The notes beneath the pieces are model-generated. The model did not search any database. It was not told the DNA's origin and saw nothing but the letters and a program-made list of their open reading frames with translations. From Lacrimispora xylanisolvens (GTDB taxonomy: Bacteria > Bacillota > Clostridia > Lachnospirales > Lachnospiraceae), in the NCBI RefSeq assembly GCF_002934545.1, contig NZ_PTJA01000009.1:165152-229151 (forward strand): 64,000 bases of DNA, in the 5' to 3' direction. The position numbers and the translations under genes were made by a program. Below are positions 28,351 to 38,530 of the stretch, piece by piece (the first letter of the stretch is position 1; every line of letters begins with the position of its first letter).

Positions 28351-28383
28351 TTTTTCATCCTCTCTTTTGTATTATTAATATGG

Positions 28384-28683
28384 TCATATTCCATATATGG
28401 AAATATCTACGTATCCCTCTTCCGAAACTTCTACACCTTCCGATATAAGAAGTTCTCTCTGAATCGCTGCATATCTGGCATCCGTGATTGATATTCTGCC
28501 CTTGGAGTTAATAATCCGGTGCCATGGGAGCTCATACTTTTCAGTCATAGAATGGAGTATCCTGGCTACCTGCCTGGCACCTCTGTTATTTCCTGCAAAT
28601 CTTGCGACCTGTCCATAACTCATGACTCTTCCGTATGGTATTCTCTTTATTATTACAAGAACTTCCTCAGTGAACTGTGTCAT
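28384..28683 (-). CDS. Alkyltransferase-like protein (ATL), MGMT family
   Basis: 99 residues, corresponding to the DNA-binding domain of O6-alkylguanine-DNA methyltransferase. The active-site PCHR is PWHR here (Trp 54), so it cannot accept an alkyl group. It should be an ATL, which binds alkylated guanine and flags it for nucleotide excision repair. The Tyr of MSYGQVA and the arginine finger region GARQVAR are kept. AAAGGAGAAGTGAT precedes the start. Confidence 0.9.
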   Translation of the reverse strand: MTQFTEEVLVIIKRIPYGRVMSYGQVARFAGNNRGARQVARILHSMTEKYELPWHRIINSKGRISITDARYAAIQRELLISEGVEVSEEGYVDISIYGI

Positions 28684-28716
28684 ATCACTTCTCCTTTATA
28701 CGGCTAAATTTATACA

Positions 28717-30351
28717 CTATGATACTGCTCTGACAGGCAAATCTACATTCCTCTGATTACAAGCTGCCATTCCGATACTAAGCAACAGCCACATAATGGG
28801 AGATGTAATCGGCACACTAATATTAACCACAGCCTGCGTGATATAACAAATTATGGCAAAGCAGCAGCCTATTATATAAGGTCTTGTTTCTACACTTTTC
28901 CACATACGGGTGACTGCAGAACCCAAAAAAGCAACATAAGCAATTAAACCTATGGGGCCAATGGTAATAAAATACTGCAAATATTCATTATGGGCATTTT
29001 CAAAACGCTCTGGCATCTCTGCCCCAATTTTGCTAACGGTAAGTATTCCAAATGTGTCGGCCCCATGCCCGAATAATTTATGCATTGGCTTAAAATCTTT
29101 ATATAATTCAAAGGATTTTCTCCATATATAGCCCCGGTTGGTTCCCCAGCTGTCATTAAACACCAGATACTTCCCTAATGCACCATACCTTTCTGCATTG
29201 CCTCCCACGTTTGCATCAAACATCAGAAATCCGACCAGCAACACGGAAAACGTCAAAAAGCCAGCCCAGCCATATACCAGCACCGAACCAACTGGGTCAG
29301 CCCAACTCTTACTGTTTTTACCCAGTAAACATACCACAATATAAGCAAGCCACAGGCCTGCCACTACATAGATCAGGCCATTAAAATTAGTCAATATCTT
29401 AAATAAACCCTCCAGACCTATCACCGTATCCGCATAGGCCTGGTTAATAAAGTCAATGCATTGTATCACAGTGCCGAATGTAGCAATCATCAGCAAATAT
29501 CGCCTGATCCCGATTTTACTTTTAAATAACATCAGAGGCAGGAATCCAAATAAAGCGGCCAATGCCAGATAAGCATTGTCACTGCTTCCCATGATAATTG
29601 CAAAAAAGCAAATTACCATACACAGATAACACCAGATTGCTCTTATCTTACTCTTTGTGATGGTAAACCATGCAGCTGCAACACCCAGAATCATAGCAAT
29701 ATATGCTGTATAAAAGTTAATATTTCCAATCGTGGAAGTAAATATATCCCAATGCTCGGGCGCAATAATATAACGGAAATTTAGAATATCCATTCTGAAA
29801 TAATCGGTGATTCCCACATAGCATACCCCCATTCCACTGATCAGGAACATATCCAGAATCCATTCCTTCGCTCTCCAAAACCGGCTGATCACGAAATATG
29901 ATGCTACGTATAGTGTCAATAAAAACAGACCGGAATACCGTCCTTCATTCCCCCAGAACGACTCATAAAAATAATCTGATTGCAACGTTGAAATAACAAG
30001 TATAATCCAGAACATAATAACCCATATGTCGGCCACGCAAAATGTTTTCCTCCAATTCTTCGGCAGCAGTCTGGAAAAAAACAATTTTGTACGCTCACCT
30101 CCATTCTTTGAACTGTCAATTACCAGCATAATAATAGAAAGAACCAGACAAAGCGCTAACATGACTACTACGCAACCCCAATAAAACTGGTATTTAAACA
30201 CCAGGATGTCTATATACGAGTTATTAATTATAAGTGGAAAAACCAATATTAATAAGATTATAAAAAAGCTGATTACTGCATTTATAATAGATGCATAAGC
30301 CTTAGAGAAAGTATCACTATTCTTTTCTGTTTTTTCGTAGTTTGATCTCAT
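28717..30351 (-). CDS. O-antigen ligase / polymerase-like membrane protein
   Basis: 544 residues with about twelve membrane segments. The Wzy_C-type large loop is towards the end, with the family marker FENAHNEYLQYF followed by IGPIGLIAYVAF. Such proteins join or polymerise surface glycans on an undecaprenyl carrier. In a Gram-positive it would serve a cell-wall polysaccharide or glycoprotein. No glycosyltransferases lie beside it, which is unusual for a polymerase. The deacetylase at 26.6 kb is the only other surface-glycan gene nearby. Confidence 0.82.
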   Translation of the reverse strand: MRSNYEKTEKNSDTFSKAYASIINAVISFFIILLILVFPLIINNSYIDILVFKYQFYWGCVVVMLALCLVLSIIMLVIDSSKNGGERTKLFFSRLLPKNWRKTFCVADIWVIMFWIILVISTLQSDYFYESFWGNEGRYSGLFLLTLYVASYFVISRFWRAKEWILDMFLISGMGVCYVGITDYFRMDILNFRYIIAPEHWDIFTSTIGNINFYTAYIAMILGVAAAWFTITKSKIRAIWCYLCMVICFFAIIMGSSDNAYLALAALFGFLPLMLFKSKIGIRRYLLMIATFGTVIQCIDFINQAYADTVIGLEGLFKILTNFNGLIYVVAGLWLAYIVVCLLGKNSKSWADPVGSVLVYGWAGFLTFSVLLVGFLMFDANVGGNAERYGALGKYLVFNDSWGTNRGYIWRKSFELYKDFKPMHKLFGHGADTFGILTVSKIGAEMPERFENAHNEYLQYFITIGPIGLIAYVAFLGSAVTRMWKSVETRPYIIGCCFAIICYITQAVVNISVPITSPIMWLLLSIGMAACNQRNVDLPVRAVS

Positions 30352-30512
30352 ATTAAATCCCCCATTTTAAGATTGCTACTGTTACGCACATTATTAATGC
30401 TAAATACCATTACCTGATTCAGCATAAATATATCCATTACAGTATATTGGGGGATTATAAAAAAGATCAAGTGGTTCTTTCTTAATATTTATGTAGATTG
30501 TTTGAAGACTTT

Positions 30513-31757
30513 TTATTCTATATACGGTTTCGCAAATCTTTTTTCATAAGCACCATTCTTTTTGAGATTTAAGTCCCAATAAAAATTTGTCAATCCGGTT
30601 AACGATAATATAGAATACAAAATTTGTGTACTTTTAGACATGTATTCCGATTTTTCGTATTCTTTTTTCAAGCTTAAATCCATAATTCCTTTGCTGGCAT
30701 ACGTTCTCCCTATTTGCTCCATCTGATCAAATAACCTTTTATTGGCTTTTTCAGGTTTCATCCGAATGCCTTCCATGCCGCCTTTTATAATTGTTCCATC
30801 GAAGGATACTCCCAGCCTTTTTGTAATTAACTCAAGATAAGGTCTCAAATAATACGACTGACTGGTCTCAGGAAATCCGGACTGAACGAAAAATGCCATA
30901 TGTACTTCTTTGTTGTGAATTGGATTCAGCAGTTCAAAAAATTTCATTACCGAACCCGGCATAGCATGAACATAGAGCGGAAAAACAAATAAATTATTTT
31001 CAGCAGAGCTAAAATTCTCTGCCCACATTTTATGTTCTTTTGTATTGATCAGATTCCTAACCACGATATTTTCAGCTCCTTGTTCTCTCATTCCCATCAT
31101 TATTTTTTCTATGATCAACTTACTGTTCGAATGATTCCCTCTTGGAGAGCCGTTATAAATCACCCATTTACCGGTTGGCTTTCTTTCAGTAATTTCCTTT
31201 GACAGAATCTCTTCCATTGGCTTTGCTGTTTCTACATCAGCTGTTTTTATTCTGTTGCTTTCATATATAAATTCTTTACAGGGGCTTTGAAAATGGTATG
31301 CCATCCGGGCAAGATAATTATTGATGACGATTACTTCCTCTTTACTTAATCCGTCTTTTTCATAATAGAAGTTAATAATTGGATATTTATCATACCTTTT
31401 TAAGTGTCCGCATTCACCATTTCTTAACTTGATATAGGGTAAATAATGTTGTATTAATCGGTCCAGAAATGTTTTTCCTTTGCCATCAATAAAACCATTC
31501 TCCGTATGAAAAAGAAGGACCACTTCATCACTGTTTATATAGTCTTTATATAATTTATCAGCTCCATCGTTCAAAGCACATGTTCCGGGAGTCCTCCACC
31601 AGCAGCTCCAGCAACCAATACAATCCATTATTTCGGTATCCTTTGAATCATGGACAACTATCTCTGCTTCACTTTTTGTTTCCATAAAATATTTCTTAAT
31701 TTCCTGAGCCAGTAATTCCTTATTCTTACATATGCCCAAATCAAATACAGATACCAT
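30513..31757 (-). CDS. Tandem flavodoxin-like NAD(P)H:FMN oxidoreductase
   Basis: 414 residues composed of two NADPH-dependent FMN-reductase-like halves. Residues 1-185 include a cysteine motif CIGCWSCWWRTPGTC typical of iron-sulfur-flavoprotein-like families. Residues about 195-345 contain the clearer flavin motif YNGSPRGNHSNS and the PLYVHAMPG loop. The cysteines may hold a cluster or act in redox. It overlaps the PadR gene stop by one base (TAATG), so the regulator and enzyme are one operon. Function is unknown beyond flavin chemistry. Confidence 0.8.
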   Translation of the reverse strand: MVSVFDLGICKNKELLAQEIKKYFMETKSEAEIVVHDSKDTEIMDCIGCWSCWWRTPGTCALNDGADKLYKDYINSDEVVLLFHTENGFIDGKGKTFLDRLIQHYLPYIKLRNGECGHLKRYDKYPIINFYYEKDGLSKEEVIVINNYLARMAYHFQSPCKEFIYESNRIKTADVETAKPMEEILSKEITERKPTGKWVIYNGSPRGNHSNSKLIIEKIMMGMREQGAENIVVRNLINTKEHKMWAENFSSAENNLFVFPLYVHAMPGSVMKFFELLNPIHNKEVHMAFFVQSGFPETSQSYYLRPYLELITKRLGVSFDGTIIKGGMEGIRMKPEKANKRLFDQMEQIGRTYASKGIMDLSLKKEYEKSEYMSKSTQILYSILSLTGLTNFYWDLNLKKNGAYEKRFAKPYIE

Positions 31758-32311
31758 TATGACTCCTCCTCAATCCTTTTGAAATAATCTTCAAACCACT
31801 TTGTAACAAAATCAGAATACGCCAGGCCAAACTCCAGAGCATCATCTTCATATTTAGACGGTTTATGGTTTTCTATCGTTAGCCCCATTCCTTCAAGTCG
31901 TATTTTTCCCTCATCCCTTATATTTATCAAATCTCTACGCATATTCTTAAAGTTATTTATATGAATCTTTATGGATTCCAACCGTTCCTCTTTGGTTAAC
32001 TCATGAAAGAAGAACATTTTCAATAATTGTGTGGACTTATACTTTTCAGAACCCCAATCCTGCCTCATTAACATGCTAAATCGTTCTCTTCCGGAATCTG
32101 TAATAGTATATAACTTTTTTGTCCTGTTATTTTTGACTTCTTCCTTGGAAGTTATATATCCATTCTTCTCAAGCTTCACTAAGGCCGGATGGATTGCTCC
32201 CTGACTTGTACTTGCAAAATATTCGGTGCTTCTTTCCATTCCCTTTTTTATGTCGTATAAGGTGAGAGGATGATAATTAGTTAAAAATCCTAATATGATC
32301 AGTTCTATCAT
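31757..32311 (-). CDS. PadR-family regulator
   Basis: About 184 residues. The PadR winged helix begins at the start (MIELIILGFL, then LTLYDIKKGMERSTEYF) and is followed by a C-terminal dimerisation helix region (residues 90-184). AAAGGAG selects the start at 32311. Longer in-frame starts run into the operator DNA. A perfect ATATGTC-5-GACATAT dyad lies upstream, matching the ATGT/ACAT character of PadR operators. It should repress itself and the flavin oxidoreductase until a phenolic or drug-like ligand binds. Confidence 0.9.
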   Translation of the reverse strand: MIELIILGFLTNYHPLTLYDIKKGMERSTEYFASTSQGAIHPALVKLEKNGYITSKEEVKNNRTKKLYTITDSGRERFSMLMRQDWGSEKYKSTQLLKMFFFHELTKEERLESIKIHINNFKNMRRDLINIRDEGKIRLEGMGLTIENHKPSKYEDDALEFGLAYSDFVTKWFEDYFKRIEEES

Positions 32312-32346
32312 GCAACTACTCCTTTGTTGGATTAAGTTAAATATGT

Positions 32347-32365
32347 ATATGTCGTTTAGACATAT
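32347..32365. promoter_or_regulatory. PadR operator
   Basis: Perfect 7-bp arms ATATGTC/GACATAT with a 5-base centre, just downstream of a minus-strand promoter (-35 TTGACA at 32394-32399, -10 TACTGT at 32371-32376, 17-base spacer). Confidence 0.75.
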
Positions 32366-32479
32366 TTGAACAGTACTCTTATTTCTGTATTTTGTCAAGT
32401 TATTTTATTCATTATTATGCTATAATTATTTTAGCGCTTTTGAGTAAAACAAATTCATTTTTTATTATCTGGAGGGAAC

Positions 32480-32890
32480 ATGTATACGGTAAAAGAAGTA
32501 GCAGAAAAATTACATCTTACAGAACATACGGTTCGTTTCTATACGGACAGGGGATTAGTACCCAGCTTACAGCGTGACAAAAATAATATTCGCCTTTTTG
32601 ATGAGGATTCCATCGATTGGCTGATTTGTGTCAAATGCCTAAAAGAATGTGGGATGTCAATAGAAAGTATTAAAAACTATATTGATCTTTGTCAACAAGG
32701 AGATTCTACAATTCCTTCCCGCTATGAAATTATTCTGGAACAGAGCAAACATGCCTATGCACAATTAGAAGAGGCCAGACAACGAGCTCAATACATGGAA
32801 AGAAAGGTGAATCATTACTTAAATATTATAAATCATCAGATCCCAGATGATACAAATCCTGAAAATTGGGATAAAAACCGGTGTGAATAA
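32480..32890 (+). CDS. MerR-family regulator
   Basis: 136 residues: winged helix (YTVKEVAEKLHLTEHTVRFY; GLVPSLQRDKNNIRLFDEDS), then a dimerisation helix and a short C-terminus. This is the small YfmP/AdhR-like group, which often activates nearby dehydrogenase genes. The convergent SDR at 32970-33713 has a promoter with the group's CTTCG...CGAAG dyad and a 19-base spacer. That makes it the likely target. GGAGGG precedes the start. Confidence 0.92.
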   Translation: MYTVKEVAEKLHLTEHTVRFYTDRGLVPSLQRDKNNIRLFDEDSIDWLICVKCLKECGMSIESIKNYIDLCQQGDSTIPSRYEIILEQSKHAYAQLEEARQRAQYMERKVNHYLNIINHQIPDDTNPENWDKNRCE

Positions 32891-32905
32891 AAGTTATAAA
32901 ATAAT

Positions 32906-32953
32906 GAATCAGATAGTCTCTTCCGTTTATAATAATGAACGACTATCTGATTC
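32906..32953. terminator. Bidirectional terminator between MerR and SDR genes
   Basis: Perfect 13-bp arms GAATCAGATAGTC/GACTATCTGATTC between the two convergent genes. T-runs are modest. Confidence 0.7.
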
Positions 32954-32969
32954 TTATATAGATTCAGTT

Positions 32970-33713
32970 TTACAGACTTTGAGCTGTTGGACGGACTATC
33001 ATTTCATTAATATCAACATTAGCCGGCTGTTTAATGGCAAACAATATTGTATTAGCAATGTCATTGGCTTCCAGCGGTGTCCATTCCTTATTGCCTAATT
33101 TCTCCAGTGCAGGGTAAACTGAAGCATCCGTAATGGTATTGCTTAGTTCAGTTGCTACCGACCCGGGGCAAATAAGGGTAGTCCTGATCTTTTGATCCGG
33201 AGTGATCTCGGCTCTCATTCCTTCCGTCAAGACACGTATTGCAGACTTGGTTGCACTGTAAACGGAGCTGGAAGGAAAAATTACGTGTGACGCAATAGAA
33301 CCGAAATTAATGATATGACCCTCATTCCGTTCTTCCATGTGCTTATATACAGCCGCCATTCCATAAAGAACACCTTTCATATTTACATCAATCATCTGCT
33401 CCCATTCATTGACTTTCAGATTTCGGAAGAAGGAAAGCGGCATAACTCCCGCATTATTTATCATAATATCGATTTGACCATAGACTTTAATCGTTTCATT
33501 TGCCAGGGCTTCCATATCTGGGTATGAAGTAACGTCTGTAACTTTGTAACTGGCATCTCCCCCTTCGCTTGTAATTTCATTACATAATTGCAGCAATCTC
33601 TTTTCACGCCGGGCTGCCATCATAACTTTTATTCCATTTTGGGCAAGAAGTCTTGCCGTAGCTGCCCCCATTCCGCTGCTTGCACCTGTAATAATGGCTA
33701 CTTTTTCAGACAT
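32970..33713 (-). CDS. Short-chain dehydrogenase/reductase
   Basis: 247-residue classical SDR. The cofactor motif is TGASSGMGAAT, the second is NNAGVMP, the catalytic Ser is in FGSIASH and YxxxK is YSATKSA. The AARRE after the second strand suggests NADP. It has a MerR-type long-spacer promoter and a convergent MerR gene 79 bases away. AAAGGAG precedes the start. Similar MerR/SDR pairs respond to aldehydes or oxidative stress; the substrate here is not known. Confidence 0.92.
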   Translation of the reverse strand: MSEKVAIITGASSGMGAATARLLAQNGIKVMMAARREKRLLQLCNEITSEGGDASYKVTDVTSYPDMEALANETIKVYGQIDIMINNAGVMPLSFFRNLKVNEWEQMIDVNMKGVLYGMAAVYKHMEERNEGHIINFGSIASHVIFPSSSVYSATKSAIRVLTEGMRAEITPDQKIRTTLICPGSVATELSNTITDASVYPALEKLGNKEWTPLEANDIANTILFAIKQPANVDINEMIVRPTAQSL

Positions 33714-33777
33714 ATGTGTTCTCCTTTATAATTGTATTTTTTCTTTATCAAATGAGCATTTGTCATTTGATATTTTT

Positions 33778-33808
33778 AAAATACTCCCTTCGAGTAACAC
33801 GAAGTCAA
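33778..33808 (-). promoter_or_regulatory. MerR-type promoter of the SDR gene
   Basis: The minus-strand -35 TTGACT (33803-33808) and -10 TATTTT (33778-33783) have a 19-base spacer. A CTTCG-7-CGAAG dyad spans the -35 edge and spacer, a design known for AdhR/YfmP-like MerR targets. Confidence 0.8.
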
Positions 33809-33863
33809 GCAAATAAAATATTATTCTCATAATTGTGCAGTCTATTAACTGTGGTTACAGCAT

Positions 33864-33880
33864 TGTCACGATAAGTGACA
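33864..33880. promoter_or_regulatory. Dyad upstream of the XRE gene
   Basis: TGTCAC-5-GTGACA perfect inverted repeat, followed four bases later by a third GTCACGAT half-site at 33886-33893. It precedes the XRE promoter (-35 TGGACT at 33901-33906, -10 TATGCT at 33924-33929, 17-base spacer). The bound protein is unknown; the XRE protein itself is a candidate. Confidence 0.5.
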
Positions 33881-33960
33881 GTTAGGTCACGATGTGTGTA
33901 TGGACTAAACCGGTCCTTTGTTGTATGCTTTTGTAAAACGTTTAGGAAAGAGGATATTAT

Positions 33961-34623
33961 ATGACATTAGGAGAAAAAATCAAACGTCTGAGAACGGAAA
34001 AGGGAATTACACAGGAATCACTGGCAGAAAAAGTTAATGTGTCTCGTTCTGCTATTGCTAAGTGGGAAACAAATAGTGGTGTTCCAGAAATAAGTAATCT
34101 TATAATGATATCAAGAATTTTCGATATTAGTGTTGACCAACTGATGGATGATACAAGAGCGATTGGTAAAACAGATGTTAAGACTGAAATAAAATCAGAT
34201 TGTTCCGAGTACGCAGGTAACTTTTATGATATCGAACTAAACGGGTGGAATGATGGGGTTGAAGATGTTCTTATTATTAATGAAGATAAAGATTTTTTAT
34301 TCTACCAAAAGCCATTAAAAAGGGAGTACGTGTTCGGACTGATTGGGAAAAAATATATTACATCGTTAAAAGCTTCGAAGCCATCTGATATTGCACAAAA
34401 AGATATTAAGATAATAGATAAAAATTATTTTTGCAGGAAACATGTATTCGTTGAATTAGCTGTAAAAGAAGGTTTCATAAAAGGATTTTTTGATTTTCGC
34501 AATGATGATTATCAAGATGTTGTCATCCAGTCTTTTACTGATTCAAGTGTTCTATTAAAGTTTGGAGAAGAAATAGATATTAACACGATCTCTAAAATAG
34601 AGGAATTGGAGGTAATGGCCTGA
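33961..34623 (+). CDS. XRE-family regulator with unknown C-terminal domain
   Basis: 220 residues. The Cro/CI helix-turn-helix is at residues 1-60 (ITQESLAEKVNVSRSAIAKW, then SNLIMISRIFDISVDQLM). Residues about 85-220 form a beta-rich domain I do not recognise, with FLFYQKPLKREYVFGLIGKK and a late Asp/Glu-rich part. The gene is divergent from the SDR gene. GAAAGAGGATATTAT precedes the ATG. Confidence 0.82.
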   Translation: MTLGEKIKRLRTEKGITQESLAEKVNVSRSAIAKWETNSGVPEISNLIMISRIFDISVDQLMDDTRAIGKTDVKTEIKSDCSEYAGNFYDIELNGWNDGVEDVLIINEDKDFLFYQKPLKREYVFGLIGKKYITSLKASKPSDIAQKDIKIIDKNYFCRKHVFVELAVKEGFIKGFFDFRNDDYQDVVIQSFTDSSVLLKFGEEIDINTISKIEELEVMA

Positions 34624-34664
34624 CGAGACTATTTCTCCATTTCCGCATGCCAGCATTGATACAA

Positions 34665-35711
34665 CTAATCAAGACGCCTTTGTTCTTTCATAATTCTATG
34701 ATGTGCAAAAGCATATACAACATAGCTGATTAATAGAGGAAAATAAAAATTAATAATTCTGCTTAAAATCATTGCAGAAGGGAGCTGATCCCCCTGATAA
34801 AACTGACCAAACACATTTAAATATGCTTTTTCCGCAATTCCCACTGAACCTGGAAGGGGAACTGCGGCAACTGCAATATTGATAAACGACTGACCTGCCA
34901 TCAGATCAAAGCAATCATTCTTCCTGTAACCGAAACTTAAGTATACCAGAAACGATACAAAACAGTATGCAATCCATTGAAATACTGTGACTACAAATAC
35001 CTTTAAAAACAAATCCGGGTTTTTTACAATCAATCTGGACTTTTCACGGTAAGAAATTATTAAAAGATCAAACTTTTCTTTTATCTCCTCTGGTTTTTTA
35101 AACAGATGGAGTTTTTTGCCAAGTTTTAAAACAAGATCAATGAGAAAAGGGATAACAATTCTGGAAAACATCAATGCTGATAAAACAGCCGTCAGGGAAA
35201 GCATGACACCTGTACCTGCAAGTAACAGCCAGCTAAACCAGCGTGCAGACTTAGCTAATATATCATATCTCAGCAGCGCAAACACTCCTCCCATTAAGAC
35301 AATTACAATCTGGCTGATAAAAACCATTAAAAATATTGTAATTGCAGAGATATCAACATAGATTTTATCTTTATTCATGTAATACATCTGGGCCGGCTGC
35401 CCTCCGCATGCTCCAGGAGTTATTGCGCTAAAATAATTTCCAATATATGAATAATCAATGCAATTTTTATAGGAAACCTCCTGTTTTAATCGATGCATAA
35501 TCATATAGAAATTCGTAGCCTGACACCCTGCATAATAAAACATCAATGCAATTCCGGTAATAAGATATAAAAAATGTACACTTCCAGCCACTTTCACTAA
35601 TTCTTCAATGGAATACTCTTTTAAAAGAACGGAAATAGTGACAACCATTAAAGAGGTCATAACCAAGATGCTTCTTATCTGGTTTTTTTTACTGATTATT
35701 TTATCCCGCAT
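34665..35711 (-). CDS. YbhN/UPF0104-type membrane protein (lysyl-PG synthase flippase-like)
   Basis: About 348 residues with seven to eight membrane segments, related to the flippase domain of MprF and to UPF0104. Visible blocks are ATNFYMIMHRLKQEVSY, the TPGACGGQPAQMYYM glycine-rich motif and PLPGSVGIAEKAYL near the end, all typical. It lacks the synthase domain, so it may translocate a lipid or be a glycolipid-related transporter. The start at 35711 is chosen for GAGGAATT upstream; longer starts run back towards the LysE gene. It is third in an Lrp-LysE-YbhN run. Confidence 0.85.
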   Translation of the reverse strand: MRDKIISKKNQIRSILVMTSLMVVTISVLLKEYSIEELVKVAGSVHFLYLITGIALMFYYAGCQATNFYMIMHRLKQEVSYKNCIDYSYIGNYFSAITPGACGGQPAQMYYMNKDKIYVDISAITIFLMVFISQIVIVLMGGVFALLRYDILAKSARWFSWLLLAGTGVMLSLTAVLSALMFSRIVIPFLIDLVLKLGKKLHLFKKPEEIKEKFDLLIISYREKSRLIVKNPDLFLKVFVVTVFQWIAYCFVSFLVYLSFGYRKNDCFDLMAGQSFINIAVAAVPLPGSVGIAEKAYLNVFGQFYQGDQLPSAMILSRIINFYFPLLISYVVYAFAHHRIMKEQRRLD

Positions 35712-35767
35712 AATTAATTCCTCATGTTGAAGTTGATACTTTTTATTATTACCAGAGGCGGCTAATC

Positions 35768-36388
35768 CTATGTTAAATGTCTTAAATAGATTAATAACGG
35801 CTTTATTCCAAAAAATACCACAACAATACCAACCCCCACATTCATAACTTGCATGATAATCTGGGGTAAAAATCCGCCTAATGCACTTCCCACAAATGCA
35901 ACAGCTGTTAAGAAAATTACGGTAGCCATAATGCAACCAGATGCAAAGAAAAAAAGTTGTTTTTTATTCCACTGGTTTTCTACCATTTGTGTGGAAAACA
36001 TTCCGCTCCAAAAAACAATGGTCAATGGATTGGAGGCCGTAAGCAGCAATCCCTGAACAAAGAGATTTTTACCTGATACGTTGGAAAACAGTGGAATATG
36101 AGGCATAAAAGACAGATTAAATACACCTGCTATTGTGTTTGCGCCAAATAAAACCAGCACCAGACATCCAATCACTTTTATAACTTCATTTATTTTTCCC
36201 TTCTTGATAATTGCAGCAACACCAACACAGGATAACGCAATATATAACGTATCAACTAGGGCAATTGCAAGAACAAGGTGCAAGCCGTAAATAACCCCGT
36301 ATGTTGTAGAAGTGTGAAACACCATTAAACAGATTGGTCCGACGGCTAATTGCAATAACATACCAAATCTAAGTCCTTTTAGAATCAA
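35768..36388 (-). CDS. LysE/RhtB-family amino acid exporter
   Basis: 206 residues with six membrane segments. The N-terminal LQLAVGPICLMVF and the following ALVDTLYIALSCVG match LysE-type exporters. It starts 12 bases after the Lrp-type regulator stop, the classical regulator-exporter pairing in which the Lrp protein senses amino acid excess. The exported amino acid is unknown. Confidence 0.9.
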   Translation of the reverse strand: MILKGLRFGMLLQLAVGPICLMVFHTSTTYGVIYGLHLVLAIALVDTLYIALSCVGVAAIIKKGKINEVIKVIGCLVLVLFGANTIAGVFNLSFMPHIPLFSNVSGKNLFVQGLLLTASNPLTIVFWSGMFSTQMVENQWNKKQLFFFASGCIMATVIFLTAVAFVGSALGGFLPQIIMQVMNVGVGIVVVFFGIKPLLIYLRHLT

Positions 36389-36400
36389 ATCGTTACCTCT

Positions 36401-36841
36401 TTAAAAATTTATTTCTTCTTTCAGAGTCATAAGTGAAATAATCGTGTTGGAGCCCGAAACACCTTTTATTTTCTTAAGTATCTTTGATAAAAATTCTTCC
36501 AGTTCCTGTGTATCTTCAACAATAACTTTCAACAAATAATCATAATTGCCCGCAACATGATGGCATTCTAAAACACAATTATATTGCACAATGGTATTTC
36601 TGAAGCGATCAATATTCTCTGTTTCATCTATGTTAACAAAGATGAACGCTAAAAGACGTTTTTCTATTTTGTCTCTGTTTATTTTAATCGTATATTGCTG
36701 AATCACCTCTGCCTGTTCCAGTTTTCTAATTCGTTCGGCCACTGCAGGAATCGACAGATTCACTTTTCTGCTGATTTCAGAGGCAGAGGCCCTTCCGTTT
36801 TCTTTAAGCTCATTAAGTATGGCAAAATCAATTCCATCCAT
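36401..36841 (-). CDS. Lrp/AsnC-family regulator
   Basis: About 146 residues, the usual Lrp size. The helix-turn-helix is at residues 1-50 (AILNELKENGRASASEISRK) and the RAM ligand domain at about 65-146 (ECHHVAGNYDYLLKVIVED). The start at 36841 follows GGAGGAATGATA. The ORF extends upstream through hydrophobic non-homologous codons, which are not part of the gene. It heads the operon with LysE and the YbhN-like gene. Confidence 0.92.
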   Translation of the reverse strand: MDGIDFAILNELKENGRASASEISRKVNLSIPAVAERIRKLEQAEVIQQYTIKINRDKIEKRLLAFIFVNIDETENIDRFRNTIVQYNCVLECHHVAGNYDYLLKVIVEDTQELEEFLSKILKKIKGVSGSNTIISLMTLKEEINF

Positions 36842-37012
36842 TATCATTCCTCCATTAATTAATCTTATCATTATCTTTATTATTAGTAAATAAATGTTGT
36901 AAATACAATAAAATATTAAGTTTAAATCTAAAATACTTAAAATTATAAAATAACACATTTACATTTTATACTCTCACTTACAAATCTGCAATTACACTTT
37001 TAATAAAAAAAA

Positions 37013-37037
37013 AGCGACCACTATGATTGTGATCGCT
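37013..37037 (-). terminator. Terminator of the second beta-glucoside operon
   Basis: AGCGAtCACAATCATAGTGgTCGCT hairpin on the minus strand with a nine-base T-run, 33 bases after the glucosidase stop. Confidence 0.88.
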
Positions 37038-37069
37038 CTTCGTAAGAAACCGGAAGTTTATTTGAAAGC

Positions 37070-38530
<1,461 letters not shown>

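Noticed and set aside
28384..28683. Active O6-methylguanine-DNA methyltransferase
   Set aside because: The acceptor cysteine is replaced by Trp (PWHR), so it is called an ATL protein instead.
35712..35936. Longer N-terminus for the YbhN-like protein overlapping the LysE gene
   Set aside because: The extension overlaps LysE coding sequence, is Cys-rich and non-homologous, and the GAGGAA site supports 35711.
36842..36958. Longer N-terminus for the Lrp-type regulator
   Set aside because: The added residues are hydrophobic, unlike any Lrp protein, and the strong GGAGGA site belongs to the start at 36841.
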